A DNA stretch of 6,505 nucleotides from assembly GCA_007119335.1 (NCBI GenBank), contig SKPU01000261.1, forward strand, positions 1 to 6,505, read 5' to 3'. Every line of letters begins with the position of its first letter. Position 1 is the first letter of the stretch. Under the pieces are notes generated by a model. That model did not search any database, was not told the DNA's origin, and worked only from the letters and a program-made list of their open reading frames with translations. Positions 1 through 6,505 of the stretch are shown in pieces. Position numbers and translations under genes: made by a program. The stretch comes from Syntrophomonadaceae bacterium. Lineage in GTDB: Bacteria > Bacillota > Dethiobacteria > DTU022.

Positions 1-797
1 CCCTGGGTATTTTTACAAAAATTATTGTCAAACTAATTCCCCTTCCCAAAGCAAAGATTGACATGATGGTCCTTTTTGAAGATTTACAAACAGCAATCGA
101 TGTGGTGCCCAAAATCATGACCGAAGTAGGGGTTATACCAACCGGCATTGAATTTATGGATCGGCTTACCCTGGAAACCTGCTGCAAGCACCTGGGACAA
201 AACCCGGACCAATATAAGAATGCAGGAGCTTTTCTGATTATTGAGGTAGATGGCAATGATGAAGAACAGATTCTCAATGAATGTTTAGATATTGGGGATC
301 TCTGCACTGATAATGGCGCTATCGACGCTTTTGTAGCTCAGACTCCTGCTGACCAGGAAAAAATCTGGGCTCTTCGCAGAAATGCAGCAGAAGCTTTTAA
401 GGCAATTAGCCCCTCCCAATCGGTGGAAGATGTTGTGGTGCCGATGAGCAATATCCCCCAGGTGCTGCCTATCTTGCGTGATTTGTCAAAATCATACGAT
501 GTTTTCATTCCCTGTTACGGTCACGCCGGAGACGGAAATTTGCATGCTACAGTGGTTAAAAACCCTGATCATACAGAAGAGCATTGGCAGGATCTCCTTC
601 CAAAAGTTTTGACTGATCTATACTCAGAGATCTATAAGCTGGGCGGAACCATCAGTGGTGAACACGGTGTGGGGAGTAAGCGCAAGCAGTACCTGCCCCT
701 GGTGTTGGGTGAAACGGAGATCGATTCGATGAAAAGTATAAAGCGGGCCCTGGATCCAAACAACATCTTAAATCCGGGCAAGATTTTCGACATGTAA
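1..797 (+). CDS. GlcD-type FAD-linked lactate/glycolate dehydrogenase, C-terminal part (5' partial)
   Basis: The gene runs in from upstream. The frame is open from base 3 with no stop, and the residues before the first in-window ATG (63) read as family sequence (LGIFTKIIVKLIPLP), so 63 is not the true start. About 264 residues are visible. GlcD/LctD proteins are usually about 460, so the N-terminal FAD-binding (PCMH) domain is missing. What remains is the FAD-oxidase C-terminal domain: an EDVVVP segment (about 426-443), the HAGDGNLH motif (522-545) that in this family supplies active-site and metal-binding histidines, SGEHGVG (654-674), and the closing DPNNILNPGKIF. The family oxidises D-lactate, glycolate or related 2-hydroxyacids, passing electrons to quinone, an Fe-S partner or an electron-transfer flavoprotein. 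The racemase and lactate permease immediately downstream favour lactate. Which enantiomer and which acceptor cannot be read here. An Acetobacterium-like, EtfAB-linked LctD is one possibility. Confidence 0.9.
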   Translation, partial: LGIFTKIIVKLIPLPKAKIDMMVLFEDLQTAIDVVPKIMTEVGVIPTGIEFMDRLTLETCCKHLGQNPDQYKNAGAFLIIEVDGNDEEQILNECLDIGDLCTDNGAIDAFVAQTPADQEKIWALRRNAAEAFKAISPSQSVEDVVVPMSNIPQVLPILRDLSKSYDVFIPCYGHAGDGNLHATVVKNPDHTEEHWQDLLPKVLTDLYSEIYKLGGTISGEHGVGSKRKQYLPLVLGETEIDSMKSIKRALDPNNILNPGKIFDM

Positions 798-887
798 CCT
801 GGGAGGTAGAGGCCAATATTTTATGAAATTGAGCCAGGTCTTTTGAAACCGCAAACTTATCTCTAATCTAAAAGAGGTGTTTAAGAC

Positions 888-2180
888 ATGAAGTGTCAGC
901 TCCCTTATGGTGATGGTGAATATAACCTGGATATTCCGGATCAGAAAGTAAAAAGTGTTTTAGAAGGAATCCCTATGAACAGTCCCGACAACGAATATGC
1001 AGAAGTCCACCGGGCCATGAATAACCCGGTAGACTCGGCACTTCTGTCCCAGTTAGTTAAAAAAGGAGAAAAAGTATGTATAATTGTCGGCGATATGACC
1101 CGTCTCTGGGTCAGGCATCATGTTCTTTTACCGCCCATCCTTGATGAATTAAATCAGGGCGGAGTACCGGACCATGACATCCTGATTATATCTGCGACCG
1201 GGGATCATCGTGAACAAACACCTGAAGAACATCGTAAGCTGGTGGGAGAAGATGTTTACAAAAGAGTGAAAGTTATTGATCACCGGGCCGAAGTAGATGA
1301 AGAATTGGTCAGTGTGGGAAGGACCACTTACGGTAATGAAGTAAAAATCAATCGAAATGTGGTTGAAGCAGATCGGGTAGTTCTGACCGGCGGTATTGTC
1401 TATCATTTTCTTGCGGGCTGGGGTGGAGGTAAAAAAGCAATTCTTCCGGGAGTTTCCGGTTACAGTACTATTATGCAAAATCATAACCTTGCTCTTTATC
1501 CTGAGCCAGGTAAGGGTATAAACCCGGAAGTTCGAGCCGGTAAAGTAGACGGGAATCCCTGTAGCGATGATATGATCCAGGGAGCAAGTATGGCCGGGCC
1601 TGATTTTTTGGTTAACAGTGTTATCAACGAAGCAGAACATAAAATAGCCCTGGTCACAGCTGGTAACTATCTTACTGCTCATAACAAGGGTTGCAATTTT
1701 GTGGATCACCACATGAGTGTGGAAATCAAGGAACCTGTATCGTTGGTAATTGCATCCTGCGGTGGTTATCCTAAAGATATAAACTTTTATCAAACCTATA
1801 AAACCACTTACCATGCTCATTTTGCACTACAGAAGGGGGGAACCATGATCCTGCTCAGCGAGAGCAGGGAAGGAATCGGCAATGATGATTTCGCATCCAT
1901 TTTTACCGATTATGACAGCAATGCTGAGCGGGAAGCTGCGCTTCGCCGTAAGTATACTATCGGGGGTTTTATGGGTTATCATTCCGCGGTAATTGCTGAA
2001 GATAATAATTTGCTAGTATTAAGTAATTTGGATCAGGAGTTAATCAGATCGATGGGCATGACCCCGGTTTCATCTCTAGAAGAAGCTTTGGAAATTGCTG
2101 CCAGTCAACATGGAGGGGATCTTCCGCTGGCTTATATTATGCCTCACGCAGGAACTACCCTGCCTATTTTATGCCAGTAA
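888..2180 (+). CDS. larA: LarA-family nickel-dependent lactate racemase
   Basis: 430 residues, the usual LarA length. The ATG is preceded by AGAGGTG (873-879) at 8-nt spacing, which supports this start. LarA interconverts L- and D-lactate in the cytoplasm by hydride transfer to a covalently bound nickel-pincer nucleotide. The residues known from Lactiplantibacillus LarA can be placed with the right spacing: D69 and R72 in GDMTR (D72/R75 there), H107 in GDHRE (H108), H173 (H174), K183 in GGGKKA (cofactor-bearing K184, ten residues after H173), H199 in QNH (nickel ligand H200), and Q302/K305 (Q295/K298). The active site therefore looks intact. Activity would need the cofactor-making LarB, LarC and LarE, which are not in this window. 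LarA homologues act on several 2-hydroxyacids, but the adjacent lactate dehydrogenase and LctP permease make lactate the best guess. It lies 90 bp after the dehydrogenase gene with no strong terminator between, so it is probably in the same operon. Confidence 0.9.
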   Translation: MKCQLPYGDGEYNLDIPDQKVKSVLEGIPMNSPDNEYAEVHRAMNNPVDSALLSQLVKKGEKVCIIVGDMTRLWVRHHVLLPPILDELNQGGVPDHDILIISATGDHREQTPEEHRKLVGEDVYKRVKVIDHRAEVDEELVSVGRTTYGNEVKINRNVVEADRVVLTGGIVYHFLAGWGGGKKAILPGVSGYSTIMQNHNLALYPEPGKGINPEVRAGKVDGNPCSDDMIQGASMAGPDFLVNSVINEAEHKIALVTAGNYLTAHNKGCNFVDHHMSVEIKEPVSLVIASCGGYPKDINFYQTYKTTYHAHFALQKGGTMILLSESREGIGNDDFASIFTDYDSNAEREAALRRKYTIGGFMGYHSAVIAEDNNLLVLSNLDQELIRSMGMTPVSSLEEALEIAASQHGGDLPLAYIMPHAGTTLPILCQ

Positions 2181-2291
2181 TAGTTTAGTAAAGAGGATTT
2201 GCATTTGCAGAAAGAATTACAAATTAAGTGAAAAAGGATTCTAAAATGATAATGTTGCTGAGATAAATGATGAGCTAATTTGAGTATTCTT

Positions 2292-2296
2292 AAGGA
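2292..2296 (+). promoter_or_regulatory. Ribosome binding site deciding the permease start
   Basis: AAGGA lies 10 nt upstream of the ATG at 2307. The alternative in-frame TTG at 2280 has no Shine-Dalgarno-like sequence at a useful distance. The ATG also gives the hydrophobic N-terminus ([16 protein letters not shown]) usual for the shorter LctP type, so 2307 is preferred. Confidence 0.65.
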
Positions 2297-2306
2297 TGAA
2301 ATTGAT

Positions 2307-3980
2307 ATGTCTATAGGGTTACTGGCTTTAATAGCTTCGCTGCCTATTTTGTTGGTTATAGTTTTAATTGCTGGTTTCATGTGGCCTGCTAAAAGAGCTA
2401 TGCCTTTGGCCTGGGGTTTGGCTGCATTATTTGCCTTTGCTGTATGGCAGGTCGATTTCGTCAGAGTTATTGCTGCAACCCTGGAAGGTTTGCTATCAGC
2501 AATTGATATCCTGATTATTGTTTTTGGTGCGATTTTACTGCTCAATACAATGCGAAACAGTGGCGCTATAAGTGTTATTAATAAGGGTTTTGACGGGATA
2601 ACGCCCGACCGTCGCATTCAGGTATTGGTTATTGGCTGGATGTTTGTATCTTTTGTCGAAGGTGCTGCCGGCTTCGGTACTCCTGCAGCTTTAGCTGCAC
2701 CCTTGCTGATGGGGTTGGGTTTCCCGCCCCTTGCGGCAGTAATGTGTACCTTGATTTTTAACTCCACTTCGGTTACTTTCGGCGCAGTGGGGACTCCTGT
2801 TATCAGGGGTACAAGTGCAGCCGTTTCGGGAATGCTTCCTGAAGCCATGGGTATGCGAGAATTTCTGGTTGATGTTGGTATCTGGTCAGCAGTTTTCCAT
2901 AGCATTGGCGGAACTTTTCTGCCTCTTTTAGTAGTCGCGATGCTAACTCGGTTTTATGGTAATAATAAATCTTTTACAGAAGGCTTAAAAGCGGCGCCGT
3001 TTGCACTTTTTGCCGGTCTGTCCTTTACTGTACCCTACTTCTTGATAGCTTACTTTGTCGGTCCGGAACTTCCTTCTTTGGTGGGGGCAATAATAGGGCT
3101 ATTTTTAGTCATTACCGCAGCGCGAGCCGGTTTTATGATGCCCAAAGAAACCTGGGACTTCCCTCGGCAGGAAAAGTGGGAGGAAGAGTGGGGCGAACCG
3201 CTTAAAACAGAAGAAAAAATAGAGACATTCAGTTCCTCGATGTCAATAGTTATGGCCTGGATGCCTTATGTTTTGGCTGCTATTATCCTGGTTATTACCA
3301 GAGTAGGTCTTTTGGGTCTTGACAATCTATTAACAGCTGTTACAGTCGAATGGACGGAAATACTCGGTCAGGAAGAAGTTTCCTGGGATATAACGCCCTT
3401 CTGGTTGCCGGGCACGGTACCTTTTATCTTAATTGCTCTTGTCACAATTCCGATGCACAGAATGTCCGAAGATAAAGTAAAAGAAGCCTGGCAGCGGACA
3501 GTCAAGCAGCTAATTCCTGCTGCCATAGCACTTTTATTCGCCCTGGCCATGGTCCGGGTTTTAGTGCAGACTGACATCAACGCAGCTGATTATCCCAGTA
3601 TGCTTATGGCCCTCTCCCAATCCGCTGCTGCAGTAGTGGGAAGAGCATGGCCACTTGTTTCACCCTTTGTGGGGACCCTTGGTGCTTTTGTATCCGGTTC
3701 GAACACTGTAGCCAATATACTTTTCGGGGGCTTTCAGTTCAGTGTTGCTGAAGGGCTGGGGATTTCTCGAACCATAGTTTCAGCCATGCACGCAGTTGGC
3801 GGCGCTACCGGAAATATGATCGCCGTGCACAATGTGGTTGCTGCTTGCGCGGTATGCGGTATTGTCGGGCGGGAAGGTTATGTTATCAGGCGTAATATAG
3901 TACCCTCACTTCTCTATGCATTATTGGTGGGTTTATTAGGGTTGATCATAATTTACGGATTCCAGATGGATGTGTTTTAA
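2307..3980 (+). CDS. lctP: LctP-family lactate permease
   Basis: 557 residues from the preferred ATG, close to the usual 550 or so of this family; an in-frame TTG at 2280 would add nine residues. LctP proteins are polytopic inner-membrane carriers importing L- or D-lactate (and glycolate) with protons. The protein is mostly hydrophobic helices with family signatures: [17 protein letters not shown] (about residues 118-134), [13 protein letters not shown] (152-164), [18 protein letters not shown] (459-476) and [16 protein letters not shown] (498-513). A charged loop at about 273-311, rich in Glu, Lys and Trp, separates the two halves. It follows the racemase by 126 bp and completes an import-racemise-oxidise set. 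That spacer also holds a six-codon open frame (2246-2266) with its own AAAGGA site, of uncertain meaning. A strong hairpin follows 24 bp after the stop, so this is probably the last gene of the operon. Confidence 0.93.
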   Translation: MSIGLLALIASLPILLVIVLIAGFMWPAKRAMPLAWGLAALFAFAVWQVDFVRVIAATLEGLLSAIDILIIVFGAILLLNTMRNSGAISVINKGFDGITPDRRIQVLVIGWMFVSFVEGAAGFGTPAALAAPLLMGLGFPPLAAVMCTLIFNSTSVTFGAVGTPVIRGTSAAVSGMLPEAMGMREFLVDVGIWSAVFHSIGGTFLPLLVVAMLTRFYGNNKSFTEGLKAAPFALFAGLSFTVPYFLIAYFVGPELPSLVGAIIGLFLVITAARAGFMMPKETWDFPRQEKWEEEWGEPLKTEEKIETFSSSMSIVMAWMPYVLAAIILVITRVGLLGLDNLLTAVTVEWTEILGQEEVSWDITPFWLPGTVPFILIALVTIPMHRMSEDKVKEAWQRTVKQLIPAAIALLFALAMVRVLVQTDINAADYPSMLMALSQSAAAVVGRAWPLVSPFVGTLGAFVSGSNTVANILFGGFQFSVAEGLGISRTIVSAMHAVGGATGNMIAVHNVVAACAVCGIVGREGYVIRRNIVPSLLYALLVGLLGLIIIYGFQMDVF

Positions 3981-4004
3981 AATAGAATGTTGGAACTATA
4001 TTTA

Positions 4005-4041
4005 GGGACTAAGACCGCCTGGCTCAGGGCCAGGCAGTCCC
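4005..4041 (+). terminator. GC-rich bulged hairpin, probable end of the lactate transcript
   Basis: The inner stem GCCTGGC (4017-4023) / GCCAGGC (4029-4035) is a perfect 7-bp GC-rich helix with a 5-nt loop (TCAGG). An outer stem GGGACT (4005-4010) / AGTCCC (4036-4041) extends it, with six unpaired bases (4011-4016) on the 5' side only. It begins 24 bp after the permease stop codon. No long T-tract follows; there is only TTTT near 4048-4051, so this is not a textbook intrinsic terminator. It could instead protect the 3' end of the mRNA or be another kind of RNA structure. Confidence 0.5.
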
Positions 4042-4364
4042 CAGGAATTTTGCAAATGGATCTTTGAAAAATGGAAAAGTCAGTTTTAGAGGTTTTTCAA
4101 TGAAGATGGTTGGGCAGATCATGGTTTCGAATATTTTGTCCCAACGATAGTTAATTGTTTTTACCAGTGGAAAATCTCATGGTCAAAGCTTTCACCCATA
4201 GCTTGCCATGCTTGATCGCTACCAGATGGCGATAACAGGGTAGTTTGCCCTTTCTTATGTTGTCAGTTTTAATGGGTTCTTGCGCGGATTTTATAGAAAG
4301 TAGCTTTTTAAAAGATTCTATTTGTAGAGTTTCTGGAGCATGATCATTTTTATTTGCATTTTTT
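4042..4364. other. Intergenic stretch without a recognisable gene; possible decayed minus-strand coding remnant
   Basis: No + strand open frame of useful length with a ribosome binding site is present. On the minus strand two open frames overlap. One is open from 4420 down to a stop at 4151-4153 (89 codons, no plausible start), ending in a basic segment that includes GKLPCYRHLVAIKHGKLWVK. The other is open from 4176 down to a stop at 4024-4026 (50 codons) and includes the segment TINYRWDKIFE. Together they could be a frameshifted, start-less relic, for instance of a transposase, but I do not recognise the family and chance openness is possible. A small hairpin (ATCGCTA/TGGCGAT, 4215-4233, one G-T pair) and a weak AGGG/CCCT pair (4237-4251) are also present. 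Confidence 0.3.
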
Positions 4365-4393
4365 TTGTGATAATGATAGTGTGTATTTATAAT
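4365..4393 (+). promoter_or_regulatory. Sigma-A-type promoter for the EF-G-2 gene
   Basis: A -35 box TTGTGA (4365-4370) and a perfect -10 box TATAAT (4388-4393) are separated by exactly 17 bp. Transcription would start near 4400, leaving a leader of roughly 60 nt. The sequence before the -35 is AT-rich, with an eight-T run (4359-4366) just upstream and overlapping it. This suggests the GTPase gene is transcribed separately from the lactate operon. Confidence 0.65.
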
Positions 4394-4412
4394 AAATCCG
4401 TTAAATACTAGC

Positions 4413-4428
4413 TTGCCTGGTCAGGCAA
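4413..4428 (+). promoter_or_regulatory. 16-bp inverted repeat in the 5' leader: operator or RNA hairpin
   Basis: TTGCCTG and CAGGCAA are perfect inverted arms around a central GT. The element lies about 20-35 bp downstream of the -10 box and 17 bp before the Shine-Dalgarno. In DNA it has the symmetry of a dimeric repressor site. In RNA the two-base centre would need to open to at least four bases, giving a short GC-rich hairpin at the start of the transcript. Which of these applies cannot be told from sequence. Confidence 0.45.
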
Positions 4429-4458
4429 TTGTCCGGGTGATATTGAGGAGGAGTAGGC

Positions 4459-6505
4459 ATGAAGAATTATCCCAGCGAAAATATTCGCAACGTAGCTTTG
4501 ATTTCCCATGGCAGTGCCGGCAAAACATCACTTACCGAAGCACTGCTTTTTACGTCCGGTACGATTAACCGCCAGGGGAAAATTGAATCCGGTAACACTA
4601 CCACAGATTATGACCCGGATGAAGTTAAAAAGCAGGTTACCATCAATGTCGGTTTGGCTCCCCTGGAGTGGGATGATGTCAAAATAAATCTGCTTGATAC
4701 TCCCGGGTATTTTGACTTTATCGGTGATGTGCTCGGAGCGCTGCGAGTCGCTGACAGTGTGGTGACCGTTGTGTGCGCCGTTTCCGGGGTTGAAGTCGGC
4801 ACTGAAAAAGTATGGAGTTATGCGGATGATTTTGAACTGCCCCGCCTGGTGGTGATCAACAAGCTGGACCGGGAAAATGCAGATTATGAAGGAACCCTGG
4901 AACAGCTCAGGTCAAACTTTGGGCCCAGGGTAGCTCCCCTGCAAATGCCAATTGGTCAAGAGGCTGATTTTAAAGGTGTAGTTGACCTAGTTAGCCAGAA
5001 AGCGCTTAAGTTTTCTGAAGATGGCATGAAAACCATTGAAGAAGAAGTCCCCGGCGAGCTGCAATCGCAGGCGCAGGAATTAAGAGAAAAGTTAGTTGAA
5101 GCGATTGCTGAGGCCGATGATGAGTTGTTGGAAAAATACCTTGAAGGTGAAGAGCTGACTGACGATGAAATTAACCAGGGTCTACGCCAGGGCGTGCTTA
5201 AAGGTAAATTAATTCCGGTGCTTTGTGCCGCTGCGACAAGTAATTACGGTACCCAGCCCCTGCTTGATTTGATTAAGCGTTACCTACCTACCCCCCTGGA
5301 TCACAAAGAAATAAAAGGATTTAAGCCGGACAGCGATGAAGAGGTCTTTCGCAAGTTAAGTAGCGATGAACCCCTTTCCGCTTTTGTGTTTAAAACGCTT
5401 GCGGATCCCTATGTGGGGCGAATAAATTACTTTCGGCTCTACTCCGGTACCCTAAAGCCTGATAGCCAGATTTATAATTCCAGTCAGGATTTGACAGAAC
5501 GTATCGGTCAGGTATTTACGATGCGTGGGAAAAATCAAATTCAGATGGAGGAAGTTGTTGCCGGTGATATTGCCTGTGTGGCTAAACTTCAAAACACAAT
5601 TACCGGGGATACCATTTGTGATCGCAACGATCCAATAGTTTTCCCCGGGCTGCAATTTCCCGAACCGGTTATTTCTTATGCAGTTGAACCTAAAACTAAG
5701 GGTGATGAGGATAAAGTTAGCAGCGGATTAGCCCGTTTCTTAGAAGAAGACCCGACCTTTAAACTGGAAAGAAAAGCTGAGACTAAAGAAACCGTTATGT
5801 CCGGACTGGGTGAACTGCACTTAGACATTATTGTTAATCGTTTAGCCCAGAAATTTGGTGTTGATGTTGGTTTATCCACTCCAAAGGTTCCATACAAGGA
5901 GACTATTAAGGGGCAGGCAAGGGTAGAGGGGAAGCATAAGAAACAGTCCGGAGGCCGAGGTCAGTTCGGACACGTCTATATAGAAATAGAACCTGCTGAA
6001 ACTGGAGAAGGGCTGGTCTTTGAAAATAAAATTTTCGGGGGGGCTGTTCCCCGTCAATATGTGCCGGCTGTAGAAAAAGGAGTCAGTGAAGCGATGGAAG
6101 AAGGTGTTGTGGCCGGTTATCCCGTTGTTGATATTACGGTCAGGTTGGTAGATGGATCGTACCATACAGTTGATTCCTCTGAAATGGCTTTTAAGGTTGC
6201 CGGTGCTCAGGCGTTACGTAAAGGGATGGAAGAGGCCGGCGCAGTTTTGCTGGAACCGATTATGGATGTCGAAGTGGTTGTGCCCGAAGCCTTTATGGGC
6301 GATATCATGGGTGACTTAAACAGCAAGAGAGGAAAAATTCTGGGTATGGAACCCGAAGGCGATCAGCAGAAAATCCGGGCCCAGGTGCCGATGTCTGAAA
6401 TGTTCAGGTACTCGATTGACTTGCGTTCGATGACCCAGGGCCGTGGAGCCTTTACCTCTACATTTTCTCATTATGAAGAGGTGCCCAACCAGGTTGCCGA
6501 AAAGA
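4459..6505 (+). CDS. EF-G-2-type (EF-G-like) translational GTPase, 3' partial
   Basis: 682 codons are visible and the frame is still open at the window end. The last residues (FSHYEEVPNQVAEK) match the C-terminal tail of EF-G-2 proteins, so only a few residues are missing. AGGAGG (4446-4451) sits 7 nt before the ATG. Domain layout is that of EF-G. The GTPase domain has a P-loop HGSAGKTS (17-24), an effector threonine T61, switch II DTPGYFDF (80-87) and NKLD (134-137). Domain II spans about 305-395, domain III about 400-475, domain IV with KKQSGGRGQFGHV (494-506) and GSYHTVDSSEMAF (566-578), and domain V from about 597. EF-G moves tRNA and mRNA through the ribosome using GTP. The paralogous EF-G-2 group resembles Thermus EF-G-2, and its cellular role is less clear. 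Tyr84 replaces the usual catalytic histidine, and the ERG before the effector threonine is absent. This argues for EF-G-2 rather than the main fusA, which normally lies in the str operon with rpsL, rpsG and tuf. Confidence 0.92.
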   Translation, partial: MKNYPSENIRNVALISHGSAGKTSLTEALLFTSGTINRQGKIESGNTTTDYDPDEVKKQVTINVGLAPLEWDDVKINLLDTPGYFDFIGDVLGALRVADSVVTVVCAVSGVEVGTEKVWSYADDFELPRLVVINKLDRENADYEGTLEQLRSNFGPRVAPLQMPIGQEADFKGVVDLVSQKALKFSEDGMKTIEEEVPGELQSQAQELREKLVEAIAEADDELLEKYLEGEELTDDEINQGLRQGVLKGKLIPVLCAAATSNYGTQPLLDLIKRYLPTPLDHKEIKGFKPDSDEEVFRKLSSDEPLSAFVFKTLADPYVGRINYFRLYSGTLKPDSQIYNSSQDLTERIGQVFTMRGKNQIQMEEVVAGDIACVAKLQNTITGDTICDRNDPIVFPGLQFPEPVISYAVEPKTKGDEDKVSSGLARFLEEDPTFKLERKAETKETVMSGLGELHLDIIVNRLAQKFGVDVGLSTPKVPYKETIKGQARVEGKHKKQSGGRGQFGHVYIEIEPAETGEGLVFENKIFGGAVPRQYVPAVEKGVSEAMEEGVVAGYPVVDITVRLVDGSYHTVDSSEMAFKVAGAQALRKGMEEAGAVLLEPIMDVEVVVPEAFMGDIMGDLNSKRGKILGMEPEGDQQKIRAQVPMSEMFRYSIDLRSMTQGRGAFTSTFSHYEEVPNQVAEK

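Noticed and set aside
797..839. Possible hairpin ACCTGG/CCAGGT after the dehydrogenase gene
   Set aside because: The arms are only 6 bp, the loop is about 31 nt and no T-run follows, so it does not qualify as a terminator.
843..869. Possible promoter TTGAAA/TAATCT before the racemase gene
   Set aside because: The spacing is only 15 bp and the boxes are weak; operon read-through explains expression at least as well.
1149..1820. A 223-codon minus-strand open frame inside the racemase gene
   Set aside because: It lies wholly within the well-supported larA reading frame, its translation resembles no family I know, and it is a shadow of the + strand gene.
2217..2247. Possible promoter TTACAA/TAAAAT before the permease gene
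   Set aside because: The -35 match is poor and the spacing is 19 bp, in an AT-rich spacer where such matches are expected by chance.
2280..2306. TTG at 2280 as the permease start
   Set aside because: No ribosome binding site precedes it. The ATG at 2307 has AAGGA at good spacing and a family-like N-terminus.
2144..2617. A 157-codon minus-strand open frame over the racemase-permease junction
   Set aside because: It overlaps the ends of two recognised genes, has low-complexity Ala/Ile/Lys/Ser composition, and shows no domain; it is a shadow frame.
4459..6505. Tet(M)-like ribosome protection protein or the main fusA elongation factor G
   Set aside because: The GHSGSGKT-like P-loop variant, DTPGY switch II and FSHY-EVP C-terminus fit EF-G-2 better, and no str-operon genes are adjacent.

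Overview
The window looks like a chromosomal segment of a low-to-mid GC, anaerobic Bacillota/Clostridia-type bacterium. The basis is strong purine-rich ribosome binding sites, mixed AT/GC codon use, and protein families typical of lactate-using Clostridia. This is an inference; no marker here fixes the species. All recognised genes are on the + strand.

Positions 1-3980 hold a lactate (2-hydroxyacid) utilisation module. It contains the C-terminal half of a GlcD-type FAD-linked lactate/glycolate dehydrogenase (cut by the window start), then a complete LarA-family nickel-dependent lactate racemase, then a complete LctP-family lactate permease. The spacers are about 90 and 126 bp and no strong terminator lies between the genes, so one transcript is plausible. 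Functionally the permease imports lactate, the racemase interconverts the L and D forms, and the flavoprotein oxidises one enantiomer to pyruvate. The electron acceptor (EtfAB, or an Fe-S subunit) would be encoded outside the window.

Positions 3981-4458 are intergenic. A strong GC-rich bulged hairpin follows the permease and is the likely end of the lactate transcript. A stretch with no recognisable gene comes next; it contains two overlapping minus-strand open frames of unknown meaning. A good sigma-A-type promoter follows, then a 16-bp inverted repeat in the predicted 5' leader of the next gene, then a near-perfect Shine-Dalgarno.

Positions 4459-6505 encode a translational GTPase of the EF-G-2 (EF-G-like) subfamily, open at the window end and probably lacking only its last few residues. 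Its switch II motif reads DTPGY instead of DTPGH, so the usual catalytic histidine is replaced.

I see no CRISPR array, tRNA, rRNA, intact mobile element or clearly new multi-gene system. The points most worth a second look are the leader palindrome of the EF-G-2 gene, the DTPGY variant, and the unexplained intergenic open frames bounded by two similar GCCTGG/TCAGG palindromes.
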